NCBI GenBank assembly: GCA_020248265.1
Contig: JADCHX010000024.1
Span: 124,001-188,000 of the forward strand
Reading direction: 5' to 3'
DNA: 64,000 nt
Origin: Rhodocyclaceae bacterium
Lineage (GTDB): Bacteria; Pseudomonadota; Gammaproteobacteria; Burkholderiales; CAIKXV01
The translations under genes and the position numbers were made by a program. Each line of letters starts with the position of its first letter. Position 1 is the stretch's first letter. This document shows, piece by piece, positions 34,788 through 44,066 of the stretch. The notes below the pieces were generated by a model. It saw nothing but the letters and a program-made list of their open reading frames with translations. It did no database searches and was not told the DNA's origin.

Positions 34788-35819
34788 ATGCAGAAACCAT
34801 CGGCAACCCGTATCCGTTCGTGCCTCGCCACCGCGCGTCCATGGCTGGCCGCACTGATGCTGCTGGCTTCCATTCCGCTGTCGGCACCCGCCACGGCGGC
34901 CGCCGCAGCCACCACCGCATCCCCGGCCGACCTCGCACGCTTCGACAACTTCAAGGCGCGCAAGGGCATCCCGATGGAACTCAAGCAGGTCGCGCCAGAC
35001 CTCTGGTTCCTGTACGACGACCTGTCGTCCAATGCCGCCTTCCTGGTTACCGACGAGGGCGTACTGGTGATCGATTCGCGCCAGCATCCACAGCACGGTC
35101 GCGAACTGATCGCGATGATCCGCAAGGTCACCGACAAGCCGATCCGCTGGCTGGTAAACACCCATGCGCACGGCGACCACTACTACGGCAACCCGCCCTT
35201 CCGCGAGATCGGCGCGACCATCATCGCCCACCGCGACACCGTGGCCGGGATGATCAAGAACGAGAGGCTCGAGTTCAGCCGCCGCCAGGCGTTCTTCCGG
35301 TCGCAGAACCTCGACCCGAAGGAAGTGAGGACGGTGCTGCCGGACATGATGTTCGACACCACACTGCGCATCGGTTCGGGCCAGCGCGTCGCCGAGATCT
35401 TCTACTGGGGCCCCGGCCAGAACCCGGGCGACACGATGATCTATTTCCCGCATGCCAAGGCGGTGTTCATCGGCGGCCCGTTCGCACGCAAGAACTGGTC
35501 GAACATGTCGTTCAGCCCGTCGATCGACGGCTGGATCACGTTGCTCAACAAGGTCGCTGCCCTGCCGGTCGACCTGTTCCTGCCGGGCCATGGCGACGTC
35601 AGCACGCGCGAGGACGTGCTCGACGAGGTGAAGCTGCTGGCCGACGTGCAGGCCGATGTGAAGAAGGCGATCGCCGCCGGCATGACCCGGGAGCAGATCG
35701 TGAAGGAACTGCGCTTCCCGCAGTACGCCAACCTGCGCAACTACGAGCGCATCGACGTGTTCCTCGAGGCGCTGCACCACCTGTTCACCACCGGCAAGCC
35801 GATGTTCCCGTATCCCTGA
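34788..35819 (+). CDS. Exported MBL-fold protein with an incomplete metal site
   Basis: A 343-residue metallo-beta-lactamase-fold protein with a signal peptide (core LAALMLLASIPL, cleavage near ATAAAA). The first metal motif is intact: His126, His128, Asp130, His131 in NTHAHGDHYYG. The later ligands are not: the third histidine (usually GPAHTxGD) is Gln211 in GPGQNPGD, and the bridging aspartate (usually TGD) is Gly230 in FIGGPF; the last His (268, LPGHGD) is kept. It might bind one metal or none. The ATG at 34788 has GAGGAGG seven bases before it. Substrate unknown; related exported MBL proteins are often neighbours of Bug and quinoprotein genes. Confidence 0.88.
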   Translation: MQKPSATRIRSCLATARPWLAALMLLASIPLSAPATAAAAATTASPADLARFDNFKARKGIPMELKQVAPDLWFLYDDLSSNAAFLVTDEGVLVIDSRQHPQHGRELIAMIRKVTDKPIRWLVNTHAHGDHYYGNPPFREIGATIIAHRDTVAGMIKNERLEFSRRQAFFRSQNLDPKEVRTVLPDMMFDTTLRIGSGQRVAEIFYWGPGQNPGDTMIYFPHAKAVFIGGPFARKNWSNMSFSPSIDGWITLLNKVAALPVDLFLPGHGDVSTREDVLDEVKLLADVQADVKKAIAAGMTREQIVKELRFPQYANLRNYERIDVFLEALHHLFTTGKPMFPYP

Positions 35820-35875
35820 TGGGGTGATGCATGGCCGGGGCAGTGGCCGTACCGCTCCGGCAGAAGGTGGTCGCG

Positions 35876-36475
35876 TTACTGCGGCGGCTTCACGCCAGCC
35901 TTCTCGGCCTGGATGCGCAGCGCGGTGATCGTGTTGTCGGGCCCGATCTCGGCTGCCATGAACACGTAGACACCGGGCGCGAGCGCCGACCGGTCGGCCG
36001 GATCGGTCGTCACCACCGGCGTGCCGGCCGGCACACGGATACGCTGCATGCCCCCCTTGTAGACCATCGTGATCTCGTTGCCGCTGCTGGTCTGCACGCT
36101 GGCTTCGAGATACGCGTTGGTCATCGATGCACCCGGTTCGAGGTCCCAGTCGGTATGACCCTCGTTCGCGGTCTTCGGGATCGTGTGCACCTCGCGCGCG
36201 ACCAGCACGCCGTCGGTTCCTTTCACCGCGGTGACGCCGACGAATGCATTCTTCGGCAGGTCGGCGAGTTGCAGTGCACGCGCGGTCGCCACCGTGGTCT
36301 TCCCGGTCATGCGCACCTTCAGCGCGGTACCGTCGCGCGACTTCAGCGACAGCACATCGCCGTCGATCGCGGTGATGGTCGCCCGGATGCGGATGTTCTG
36401 CGGCGCCTGTGCGAACGCGGCCGCCGTGCAACAGAACAGCGCGAGGACGGCGGTGACGCGGAGGAATCCATTCAT
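35876..36475 (-). CDS. Small exported protein, DUF5666-like
   Basis: A 199-residue protein with a signal peptide (VTAVLALFCCTAAAFAQA). The mature part is beta-rich, with IRATITAIDGDVLSLKSRDGTALKVRMT in two pieces that resemble the OB-like strands of DUF5666 proteins. No catalytic motif is seen. It follows an alpha/beta hydrolase gene with an ATGA overlap, so the two are translationally coupled, but no functional link is known. Confidence 0.75.
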   Translation of the reverse strand: MNGFLRVTAVLALFCCTAAAFAQAPQNIRIRATITAIDGDVLSLKSRDGTALKVRMTGKTTVATARALQLADLPKNAFVGVTAVKGTDGVLVAREVHTIPKTANEGHTDWDLEPGASMTNAYLEASVQTSSGNEITMVYKGGMQRIRVPAGTPVVTTDPADRSALAPGVYVFMAAEIGPDNTITALRIQAEKAGVKPPQ

Positions 36476-37263
36476 GCGAGCGCTCCTTCGATCAGCGCGA
36501 CGAGCGCCGTGGGTTGTTCGAGCATCGGACAGTGGCCGCTGCCGGGAATGGAAGCATAACCCGCACCCGGAATCAGCGATGCCATCCGCTCGGCCAGTTC
36601 CGGCGGCGTCGTGCGGTCGAGTTCGCCGCACAGGACGCAGGTCGGGACCGTCAGCGCAGGCAGCCGGTCCGCCAGGTCGAGGGCTGCCAGCGCGCGGCAG
36701 GCCCGTGCGAAAGCAGCCGGGTCGGCAGTGGCCAGGCGCTGCTTGCGGTCTGCGACCACGGCCGGGTTGGCCTGCTGGAACGGTTCGGGAAACATGCGGC
36801 CGATCGCGGCATCGAGCACGGTCTCCATGCCACCCTCGGTGACCTTGCCGGCCATCATTCCGAACGGCAGACGCCCTTCCGCGGGGAAGCCCGCATTCAC
36901 GTCGGCGACCACCAGCCGGCGGATGCGGCCCGGGTTGTCCAGCGCAAAGACTGTCGCGACGAACGCACCGAAGCCGTTGGCGAACAGGTCGGCCGTCACC
37001 GGCAGTGCCAGTGCGTCCATCGCCTCGCGCAGGAACGCGGCGTAGCCGGCGATGGTCTCCAGCGGGCGAGCCGCGCTCGCACCATACCCGGGCAGGTTTA
37101 TCGTGGTCACCCGGCGCGACCTGGCGAGCACCGGGGCAATGCCCTCGAACACGCTGGCATCGGTCAGCAGCGAATGGATCAGGACCAGTTCCGGGCTGCT
37201 GCCCGACGGGCCACCCCACTGGTGGTATTCGACGGCGTGTCCAGTCACTTCGATGACGGGCAT
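36472..37263 (-). CDS. Alpha/beta hydrolase-fold protein lacking the nucleophile
   Basis: A 263-residue protein resembling 3-oxoadipate enol-lactonase-type hydrolases: oxyanion region VLIHSLLTD, cap region in the middle, acid Asp in CGELDRTTPP, and His in GSGHCPML. The nucleophile elbow, normally GxSxG, reads FANGFGAF, putting Gly97 where Ser should be. A single base change (AGC to GGC) would explain it. The protein may be inactive, use another mechanism or have a binding role. It starts at 37263 and overlaps the DUF5666-like gene by four bases. Confidence 0.87.
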   Translation of the reverse strand: MPVIEVTGHAVEYHQWGGPSGSSPELVLIHSLLTDASVFEGIAPVLARSRRVTTINLPGYGASAARPLETIAGYAAFLREAMDALALPVTADLFANGFGAFVATVFALDNPGRIRRLVVADVNAGFPAEGRLPFGMMAGKVTEGGMETVLDAAIGRMFPEPFQQANPAVVADRKQRLATADPAAFARACRALAALDLADRLPALTVPTCVLCGELDRTTPPELAERMASLIPGAGYASIPGSGHCPMLEQPTALVALIEGALA

Positions 37264-37439
37264 GGCAGGTCCTTTGTCTGGCGGATGGGGGATGGCGGAT
37301 AGGCGAGGGACGGTTGACTGGCAGCGCCGGGCGACCCGATCCGGGCGGGAATGGTGGCGCGTCCGCGCGCCACGGACAAGACCCCGGACAGTCCGCCGCC
37401 GGGTTATCGTTCTGCCCTCCTCACGCCTGCGAGCCCCCG

Positions 37440-38972
37440 ATGCCGACGTCTGCCACCGCCACCCACGCCGTCCCCACCCGTGGCCTGTTCATCGACGGCG
37501 CCGAGCGTCCGGCCTCGTCGGCGGACCTGATCGATGTCTTCGACCCCTCGCGCGGCGAGGTGATCGCGCGCATCGGCCACGCCACCGACGCGGATGTCGA
37601 TGCCGCGGTGCAGTCCGCGCGCCGGGCCTTCGCCAGCGGCCCCTGGGCGACGATGACGGTGCGTGCCCGGGCACGGCTCGTCAACACGCTGGCCGATGCG
37701 CTGGAAGCCCACCTGGAAGAGCTGTACCAGCTCGAGACCCGCAACAACGGCCGGCCGATCACCGAGACGCGGGCACAACTCGGCCGCCTGCCGGACTTTT
37801 TCCGCTACAACGCCGGGCTCGCGCTGGCGCGTCGCGATGCGGTGATCCCGGTCGAGGGGGACTATCTCTGCTACACCCAGCGCTCGCCGATCGGCGTGGT
37901 CGGCAACTGCACGCCGTTCAACCATCCGCTGATGATCATGGCGAAGAGCCTGGCCCCGGTGTTCGCCTCCGGATGCACCACCGTGGTCAAGTGCTCCGAG
38001 TACACGCCGCTGACGACCTTGCGGCTGGCGCAGATCTTCGTCGAGGCCGGGCTGCCGGCTGGCGTGTTCAACGTCGTGACCGGCCTGGGTGCGACGACCG
38101 GCAAGGCGCTTGCCGAACACCCCGGCATCGACAAGTTCGTGCTGACCGGCGGCACCGAGGCCGGACGGATCTCGGGCGCGCTGGCCGCGCGCCACTTCGC
38201 GCACCAGACGATGGAACTGGGTGGCAAGACGCCGGTCATCGTTTTCGACGACTACGACCTCGAACAGGCGGTGAACTACGCGGCGTTCGGCGCCTTCATC
38301 GCCGCCGGCCAGACCTGCGTCTGCGCGGCACGACATATCGTCCAGCGCAGCATCCACGACGAGTTCGTCGAGCGACTCGCGCGCAAGGCTGCGGCGATCC
38401 GGGTCGGCGACCCGGCGCTGCCTGGCACGCAGATGGGTCCGGTGATCTCGGCGCGCCAGCGCGAGCGCGTGCTGCGCCTGGTCGACATCGCCCGGCACGA
38501 GGGCGCGCATGCGGTGACCGGCGGCGGCCGGCCGGCCCACCTCGAAGGCGCGCTGGCCGGCGGGTACTTCCTCGAGCCGACCGTGTTCGCCGGCGTCACG
38601 CCATCGATGACCATCGCGCGCGAGGAAGTGTTCGGGCCGGTGACCGTGGTGATCCCGTTCGACACCGAGGACGAAGCGGTGCGCATCGCCAACGACTCGC
38701 CGTACGGACTCGCCGCCGGCGTGCGCACCGCCGATGTCGCGCGGGCGCACCGGATCGCACGCCGCGTCGACTGCGGCATCTTCTGGATCAACGACCACCA
38801 CCGGCTCGATCCCGCCTCGCCCTGGGGCGGGGTGAAGGATTCCGGCATCGGTTCGGAGTTCGGCACCGAATCGTTCGACGCCCATTTCAACGTGAAGGCG
38901 GTGATGACCAACGTGTCGGGCAAGCCGTTCGACTGGTACGGCACGGTCGAGGGCGCGCGCCGGCTGAACTGA
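37440..38972 (+). CDS. NAD(P)-dependent aldehyde dehydrogenase
   Basis: A 510-residue enzyme oxidising an aldehyde to the acid. Cofactor region with TPFNHPLMIMAKS and VVKCSEYTP, glycine motif FVLTGGTEAGR, catalytic Glu259 in MELGGKTP and nucleophile Cys293 in GQTCVCA. The C-terminal NGL-type segment (SPYGLAAGVRTAD) and the FWINDHHRLDPASPWGG dimer segment are present. Length and motifs fit the betaine/phenylacetaldehyde dehydrogenase group. It is upstream of a BMP-type ABC transporter in the same direction (113-base gap), which may import its substrate precursor. Confidence 0.94.
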   Translation: MPTSATATHAVPTRGLFIDGAERPASSADLIDVFDPSRGEVIARIGHATDADVDAAVQSARRAFASGPWATMTVRARARLVNTLADALEAHLEELYQLETRNNGRPITETRAQLGRLPDFFRYNAGLALARRDAVIPVEGDYLCYTQRSPIGVVGNCTPFNHPLMIMAKSLAPVFASGCTTVVKCSEYTPLTTLRLAQIFVEAGLPAGVFNVVTGLGATTGKALAEHPGIDKFVLTGGTEAGRISGALAARHFAHQTMELGGKTPVIVFDDYDLEQAVNYAAFGAFIAAGQTCVCAARHIVQRSIHDEFVERLARKAAAIRVGDPALPGTQMGPVISARQRERVLRLVDIARHEGAHAVTGGGRPAHLEGALAGGYFLEPTVFAGVTPSMTIAREEVFGPVTVVIPFDTEDEAVRIANDSPYGLAAGVRTADVARAHRIARRVDCGIFWINDHHRLDPASPWGGVKDSGIGSEFGTESFDAHFNVKAVMTNVSGKPFDWYGTVEGARRLN

Positions 38973-39085
38973 CGGCCGGTCAGGCCGTTCGGCCAGAGAC
39001 CAGCCACAGACGTTGCGCAACACGGCAAACGCGTCTACGCTGGAGCGAGACCTCCCGAGCCTTGCCTGACCGGCGACCACTGCCC

Positions 39086-40669
39086 TTGTCCGAGCCTACC
39101 GCCGCGCGCCCCGGAAGCCCGCCGCCCCGACTGCAGCTCGAGGGCATCACCCGCCACTACCCCGGGGTGAAGGCGAACGACGGCATCGACCTGCACGTCG
39201 CCGCGGGCGAAATCCATGCGGTGCTCGGCGAGAACGGCGCGGGCAAGAGCACGCTGATGAAGATCATCCACGGCTCGGTGCGACCCGACGCGGGCACCGT
39301 ACGCTGGAACGGTGAACCGGTGCAACTCGCCAGCCCCGCGATGGCGCAGGCGCTGGGCATCAGCATGGTCTACCAGCACTTCAGCCTGTTCGAGACGCTG
39401 ACGGTCGCCGAGAACGTCTGGCTCGGCCTGCCGCGCGGGGAAACACTGGCCTCGGTCGCACGCCGCATCGAGGCGATGGGTACCAGCTACGACCTCGCGG
39501 TCGATCCGGGCAGCCCGGTGCATGCCCTGTCGGTGGGCGAGCGCCAGCGCGTGGAGATCATCCGTGCGCTGCTCGGCGCGCCCAGGCTGCTGATCCTCGA
39601 CGAGCCGACCTCGGTGCTGGCCCCGCAGGCGATCGACGGCCTGTTCGCGACCCTGCGGCGCCTGGCGGCCGAAGGCTGCTCGATCCTCTACGTGAGCCAC
39701 AAGCTCGACGAGATCCGCGCGCTGTGCGACCGCTGCACGGTGCTGCGCGCCGGGCGGGTGACTGGCGAGGTCGTGCCCGCGCAGGAGACCCCGGCCAGCC
39801 TGTCGCGGCTGATGATCGGGACCGAGCCCCCACCACTGACCCGCAGGAACGTCGCCCCGGGCCCGGTTGCCCTGTCGGTGCATGCGTTGTCGATGCAGGG
39901 CGAGACGGTGCATGGCACGCCCCTGGAGCAGGTATCGCTGCAGGTGCGGACCGGCGAGATCCTCGGCATCGCCGGCGTCTCGGGCAACGGCCAGCAGGCG
40001 CTGCTCGCGGCGCTGTCGGGCGAACGTACAGTCGATCGCACCGGCGATCGCGCCGCGATCCGGCTGTTCGAGCATCCGGTCGGCGGGCTCGGGCCGCGCG
40101 AGCGGCGCAGGCTCGGCCTGCACTTCGTGCCGGAGGAGCGGCTCGGGCGCGGTGCGGTACCGGCACTCGGGCTCGACCGCAACACTCTGCTCACCCGCGA
40201 CGAGGGTGTCGGCCGCGGCGGCTGCCTGAAGCCGGACGCCATGCGAGCGCTGGCGCGGCGCCTGATCGAGCGCTTCGGCGTCCGTGCCGAGGGCCCGGCC
40301 AGCGCCGCGCGCTCGCTGTCCGGCGGCAACCTGCAGAAGTTCATCGTCGGGCGCGAGATCGATGCCGCCCCCCGGGTACTGGTCGTCGCACAACCGACCT
40401 GGGGCGTCGACGTCGGCGCCGCCGCACTGATCCGCGCCGAACTGCTCGCGCTGCGCGAGCGCGGCGGTGCGCTGCTGGTAGTGAGCGAAGACCTCGACGA
40501 ACTGTTCGCACTGTGCGACCGCCTGCAGGTGATCGCACGCGGCCGCCTGTCGCCGTCGCTGCCGATCGCCGATGCCTCGCCCGCACGGATCGGCGAATGG
40601 ATGTCCGGGCTCTGGCCACAGGCGGTGATGGCCGATGCTGCCGCAGCCGCAGTGCCGGCTGCCCGATGA
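39086..40669 (+). CDS. ABC transporter ATP-binding protein, BMP/nucleoside type (two ATPase domains)
   Basis: Cytoplasmic double ATPase of about 527 residues for the permeases that follow. Domain 1: Walker A GENGAGKST, signature LSVGERQRVE (this transporter group has LSVGE instead of LSGGQ), Walker B LLILDEPTSVL. Domain 2 is degenerate as usual: GVSGNGQQALL for Walker A, LSGGNLQKFIVGRE for the signature, VLVVAQPTWGVD for Walker B. There is no ATG in the right place; a TTG at 39086 or at 39062 must serve as start, neither with a strong ribosome site. The stop overlaps the first permease start (ATGA). Confidence 0.92.
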   Translation: MSEPTAARPGSPPPRLQLEGITRHYPGVKANDGIDLHVAAGEIHAVLGENGAGKSTLMKIIHGSVRPDAGTVRWNGEPVQLASPAMAQALGISMVYQHFSLFETLTVAENVWLGLPRGETLASVARRIEAMGTSYDLAVDPGSPVHALSVGERQRVEIIRALLGAPRLLILDEPTSVLAPQAIDGLFATLRRLAAEGCSILYVSHKLDEIRALCDRCTVLRAGRVTGEVVPAQETPASLSRLMIGTEPPPLTRRNVAPGPVALSVHALSMQGETVHGTPLEQVSLQVRTGEILGIAGVSGNGQQALLAALSGERTVDRTGDRAAIRLFEHPVGGLGPRERRRLGLHFVPEERLGRGAVPALGLDRNTLLTRDEGVGRGGCLKPDAMRALARRLIERFGVRAEGPASAARSLSGGNLQKFIVGREIDAAPRVLVVAQPTWGVDVGAAALIRAELLALRERGGALLVVSEDLDELFALCDRLQVIARGRLSPSLPIADASPARIGEWMSGLWPQAVMADAAAAAVPAAR

Positions 40670-41811
40670 TACGCGCGACCTTCCTGCCCAGGTTCGAACC
40701 GCGCGGCCGGCCCAGCGCGGCGATGTCGATCGCCTCGCCGCTGATCGCGCTGCTGCTGACCGCGCTGCTTGCTGCCGTGCTGTTCGTCGCACTCGGCAAG
40801 GACCCGTGGCGCGGGCTGTCGGTTTTCTTCATCGAGCCGCTGTCCGGCTGGCGGCCGGCGAGCGAAGTACTGCTCAAGGCCACGCCACTGGCGCTTTGCG
40901 CGCTCGGGCTGTCGCTGTGCTACCGCAGCAACATCTGGAACGTGGGCGCAGAAGGACAGTTCCTGCTGGGTGCGATCGCTGCAGGCGGCATGGCGCTCTG
41001 GATCGGCGGGCCGCACGGTGCGCTGGGCAGCCTCGCGGCTGGCGACGGCGTCTTCGCGACACTCGCGGGGCGCCCGCTGCAACTGCCGCTGGTGCTGCTC
41101 GCCGGCGTGGCCGGCGGGGCCGCCTGGGCCGCGATCACCGCGCTGCTGCGCGACCGCTGCAACGCCAACGAGATCCTGGTCAGCCTGATGCTGGTCTACG
41201 TGGCGCAGCAGCTGCTCGGTTACCTGGTATTCGGGCCGTGGAAAGATCCTGCGGGCTTCAACTTCCCGCAGACGTCGACCTTCGCTGCGTCGACCTGGCT
41301 GCCGCCGCTGATGGCCGGCACGCGGCTGCACTGGGGCTTCGTGCTGGCGCTGCTCGCGGTACCACTGTTCTGGTTCGTGCTGTTCCGCTCCTGGCGCGGT
41401 TTCCAGCTCGACGTGTCCGGACAGGCGCCAGCGGCGGCGCGCTACGCAGGTTTCTCCGCCCGACGCGCGCTCTGGACTGCGCTGCTCGTCTCCGGTGGCA
41501 TGGCAGGGCTGGCCGGTGCGATGGAAGTGGCGGGACCGCTGCGCCAGCTGACGCCGCACGTTTCCACCGGCTACGGATTCACCGCGATCATCGTCGTCTT
41601 CGTCGGCCGGCTGCATCCGGTGGGTATCCTGCTGGCCGCCATCCTGCTGTCGATGATGCTCATCGGTGGCGAGTATGCGCAGTCGCGCCTCGGCCTGCCC
41701 GGCGCGCTCACCGGCGTGTTCCAGGGTTCGATGCTGTTCATGCTGCTCGCCTGCGACACCCTGATCCATTCCCGCGTGCGCTGGCAGCGCGCCAGGCCGG
41801 TGTCATCGTGA
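40666..41811 (+). CDS. ABC transporter permease 1, BMP/nucleoside type
   Basis: A 381-residue inner-membrane protein with about ten hydrophobic segments and the BPD_transp_2 signature region CYRSNIWNVGAEGQFLLGA and RDRCNANEILVSLML. It overlaps both the ATPase gene (4 bases) and the second permease gene (GTGA, 4 bases), so the three are coupled. Relatives import nucleosides or purine-like compounds (YufP/YufQ, NupPQ); others import unrelated small molecules. Confidence 0.94.
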   Translation: MIRATFLPRFEPRGRPSAAMSIASPLIALLLTALLAAVLFVALGKDPWRGLSVFFIEPLSGWRPASEVLLKATPLALCALGLSLCYRSNIWNVGAEGQFLLGAIAAGGMALWIGGPHGALGSLAAGDGVFATLAGRPLQLPLVLLAGVAGGAAWAAITALLRDRCNANEILVSLMLVYVAQQLLGYLVFGPWKDPAGFNFPQTSTFAASTWLPPLMAGTRLHWGFVLALLAVPLFWFVLFRSWRGFQLDVSGQAPAAARYAGFSARRALWTALLVSGGMAGLAGAMEVAGPLRQLTPHVSTGYGFTAIIVVFVGRLHPVGILLAAILLSMMLIGGEYAQSRLGLPGALTGVFQGSMLFMLLACDTLIHSRVRWQRARPVSS

Positions 41812-42737
41812 ACGAGACCGTGCTGCTGCTTGCCGCTGCCATCGCCTCGGGCACGCCACTGGTGCTCGCAGGGCTGGGGCTGCTGATCAACGAGAAGGCC
41901 GGGGTGGTCAACCTCGGGGCCGAGGGGATGATGCTGATTGCCGCAGTCGCGGGCTTCGCCACCGCTTTCGGCACCGGCAGCGAAGTGCTCGCGCTCGGTG
42001 CCGGCGCGCTCGCCGGGGCCACCGCGGCGGCTGTCTTCGGATTGCTGGTGATCGGGCTCAACGCGAACCAGTATGCGGCAGGGCTGGCGCTGTCGCTGTT
42101 CGGAGGCGGCTTCTCCGCCTTCGTCGGCATCGGCTATGTCGGCAGGAAGCTGGGCGACCCGGTGGCACCGCTGGCCGGGTCGATCGGACACTGGCTGGCT
42201 GAACTGCCGCTGATCGGCCCGCTGCTGTTCGGTCAGCATCCGATTGTCTGGCTGTCACTCGCGCTGACCGTGGCCGTCGCATGGCTGCTCTACCGCACGC
42301 GTGCCGGGCTGGTACTGCGCGCGATCGGCGAGTCTCCGGAGTCGGCGCATGCGCTCGGCTATCCGGTGCGCCTCATCCGCTTCGCGGCGGTGGTCACGGG
42401 CGGTGCATTGTGCGGCGTGGCCGGTGCCTGCCTGTCGGTGGTCTACGCGCCGATGTGGGTCGAAGGACTGGTGGCCGGACGCGGCTGGATCGCCCTGGCG
42501 CTCACCACCTTCGCCACCTGGCGTCCCGGCCGGGTGCTGCTCGGCGCCTGGCTGTTCGGTGGCGTCACGCTGCTGCAGTTCCACCTGCAGGCGCAGGGCG
42601 TGGCGATCGCCAGCCAGCTGCTGGCCATGCTGCCCTACGTCGCGACGATCGTCGTGCTGGCGCTGATCAGCCGTAATCCGGCGTGGATACGCGCCAACAT
42701 GCCGGCCTCACTGGGTCGGCCTTTCCACGCCGACTGA
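41808..42737 (+). CDS. ABC transporter permease 2, BMP/nucleoside type
   Basis: A 309-residue inner-membrane partner of permease 1 with about nine hydrophobic segments and the family stretch LLINEKAGVVNLGAEGMML. It starts with GTG at 41808, overlapping the previous stop. The EAA-like loop region is LRAIGESPESAHALGYPV. It is followed after 93 bases by the lipoprotein receptor gene. Confidence 0.94.
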   Translation: MNETVLLLAAAIASGTPLVLAGLGLLINEKAGVVNLGAEGMMLIAAVAGFATAFGTGSEVLALGAGALAGATAAAVFGLLVIGLNANQYAAGLALSLFGGGFSAFVGIGYVGRKLGDPVAPLAGSIGHWLAELPLIGPLLFGQHPIVWLSLALTVAVAWLLYRTRAGLVLRAIGESPESAHALGYPVRLIRFAAVVTGGALCGVAGACLSVVYAPMWVEGLVAGRGWIALALTTFATWRPGRVLLGAWLFGGVTLLQFHLQAQGVAIASQLLAMLPYVATIVVLALISRNPAWIRANMPASLGRPFHAD

Positions 42738-42830
42738 CCCTGTACGATCAACATCCGGGCCGATCCTTGCGTGGACCGGTCGTAGCCCGTACCTTTCGCC
42801 AACCCGATTTCAACCCAGGAGACCCGTTCC

Positions 42831-43979
42831 ATGACCGATCGTTCCAGACGCCATCTCATCAGCGTGGCTGGCAGCCTGTCCGCACTCGCTGCCGCAGGCG
42901 TGCTCTCGGCCTGTGGCAAGCAGGAGCCGGCCGCGCCGAAGGCCGAGGCGAAGGCCGAGCCGAAGAAGGCTGATCCGCTGAAGGCAGCGTGGATCTACGT
43001 CGGTCCGGTCGGAGACGCCGGCTGGTCGTTTGCGCACGACCTCGGCCGCAAGGCGGTCGAGGCGAAGTTCGGCAGCGCGGTCAGCACCAGCTTCGTCGAG
43101 AAGGTGCCCGAAGGCGCGGATGCCGAGCGGGTGATCCGCGACCTGGCCCAGCAGGGCAACAAGATCATATTCGCGACCTCGTTCGGCTACATGGAGCCGA
43201 TGCTGAAGGTGGCCGGTGAATTCCCCGACGTGAAGTTCGAGCACGCGACCGGCTACAAGAGCGCGCCGAACATGCGCATCTACGATGCCAGCCTCTACCA
43301 GGATGCCTACCTCGCCGGCGTCATCGCGGGCCGCATGACGAAGACCGGCACGCTGGGCTTCGTCGGTTCGTTCCCGATCCCGGAGGTGCTGCGCAACATC
43401 AACGCCTACACGCTGGGTGCACGCAGCGTGAACCCGAAGGTGCGCACCCGCGTGGTCTGGGTGAACACCTGGTTCGACCCGGCTCGCGAGAGCGAGGCGG
43501 CGCAGACGCTGATCAACCAGGGCGCCGACGTGCTGCTGCAGAACACCGACTCCACCGCCGTGCTGCAGACGGCCGAGAAGAACGGCAAGTACGCATTCGG
43601 CTGGGACAGCGACATGAGCGCCTTCGGCCCGAAAGCCCACCTGGCCTCGGCGATCATCAACTGGGGGCCCTACTACATCAAGGCGATCGACGACGTGCTG
43701 AAGGGGTCCTGGCAGACCGGCCGCACGATCTGGGGCGTGAAGGAAGACCTGAACGACCTGGTGAAGATCGCCGACGTCGTCCCGGAAGAGACGAAGGCGC
43801 AGATCGCGAAGGTCAAGGCCGGGCTGAAAGACGACAGCTTCGAAGTGTTCACCGGACCGATCGTCGACAACGCCGGCAAGGAGCGCCTGCCGAAAGACCA
43901 GAAAGCCGACCGCGCGTGGAAGGACAAGGTCGACTTCTTCGTCGCCGGCGTCGAGGGCAAGGTGCCGTCGGGCAGCTGA
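42831..43979 (+). CDS. BMP family ABC transporter substrate-binding lipoprotein (PnrA-like)
   Basis: A 382-residue receptor anchored in the membrane through Cys28 (lipobox LSAC after a signal peptide with SLSALAAAGV), followed by a Lys/Ala/Pro/Glu linker (about 30-48). The BMP domain has WIYVGPVGDAGWSFAHDLGRK, the QQGNKIIFATSFGY strand and ADVLLQNTDSTAV. The ATG has AGGAG nine bases before it. Together with the upstream ATPase and permeases it completes the importer. BMP proteins of this clade are usually assigned to purine nucleosides, but in betaproteobacteria many have unknown ligands. Confidence 0.93.
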   Translation: MTDRSRRHLISVAGSLSALAAAGVLSACGKQEPAAPKAEAKAEPKKADPLKAAWIYVGPVGDAGWSFAHDLGRKAVEAKFGSAVSTSFVEKVPEGADAERVIRDLAQQGNKIIFATSFGYMEPMLKVAGEFPDVKFEHATGYKSAPNMRIYDASLYQDAYLAGVIAGRMTKTGTLGFVGSFPIPEVLRNINAYTLGARSVNPKVRTRVVWVNTWFDPARESEAAQTLINQGADVLLQNTDSTAVLQTAEKNGKYAFGWDSDMSAFGPKAHLASAIINWGPYYIKAIDDVLKGSWQTGRTIWGVKEDLNDLVKIADVVPEETKAQIAKVKAGLKDDSFEVFTGPIVDNAGKERLPKDQKADRAWKDKVDFFVAGVEGKVPSGS

Positions 43980-44003
43980 GCCCCGGAACGCCGCCTGCGG
44001 GGC
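43980..44003. terminator. Weak hairpin after the BMP lipoprotein gene
   Basis: GCCCCG and CGGGGC, 12 bases apart, directly after the lipoprotein stop and before the convergent GST gene. The stem is only six bases and no T-run follows, so this is a weak candidate. Confidence 0.25.
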
Positions 44004-44066
44004 CGCGCCGGCGGTCTCGCGGGCGGACTCGCCCCGGCGAACTCCGTCACCCGGCCATACGGCCCG

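Noticed and set aside
37052-39061. Long in-frame extension upstream of the BMP-type ATPase gene
   Set aside because: It overlaps the whole aldehyde dehydrogenase gene in another frame and reads as Arg-rich shadow sequence; similarity to ATPases begins only after about 39086.
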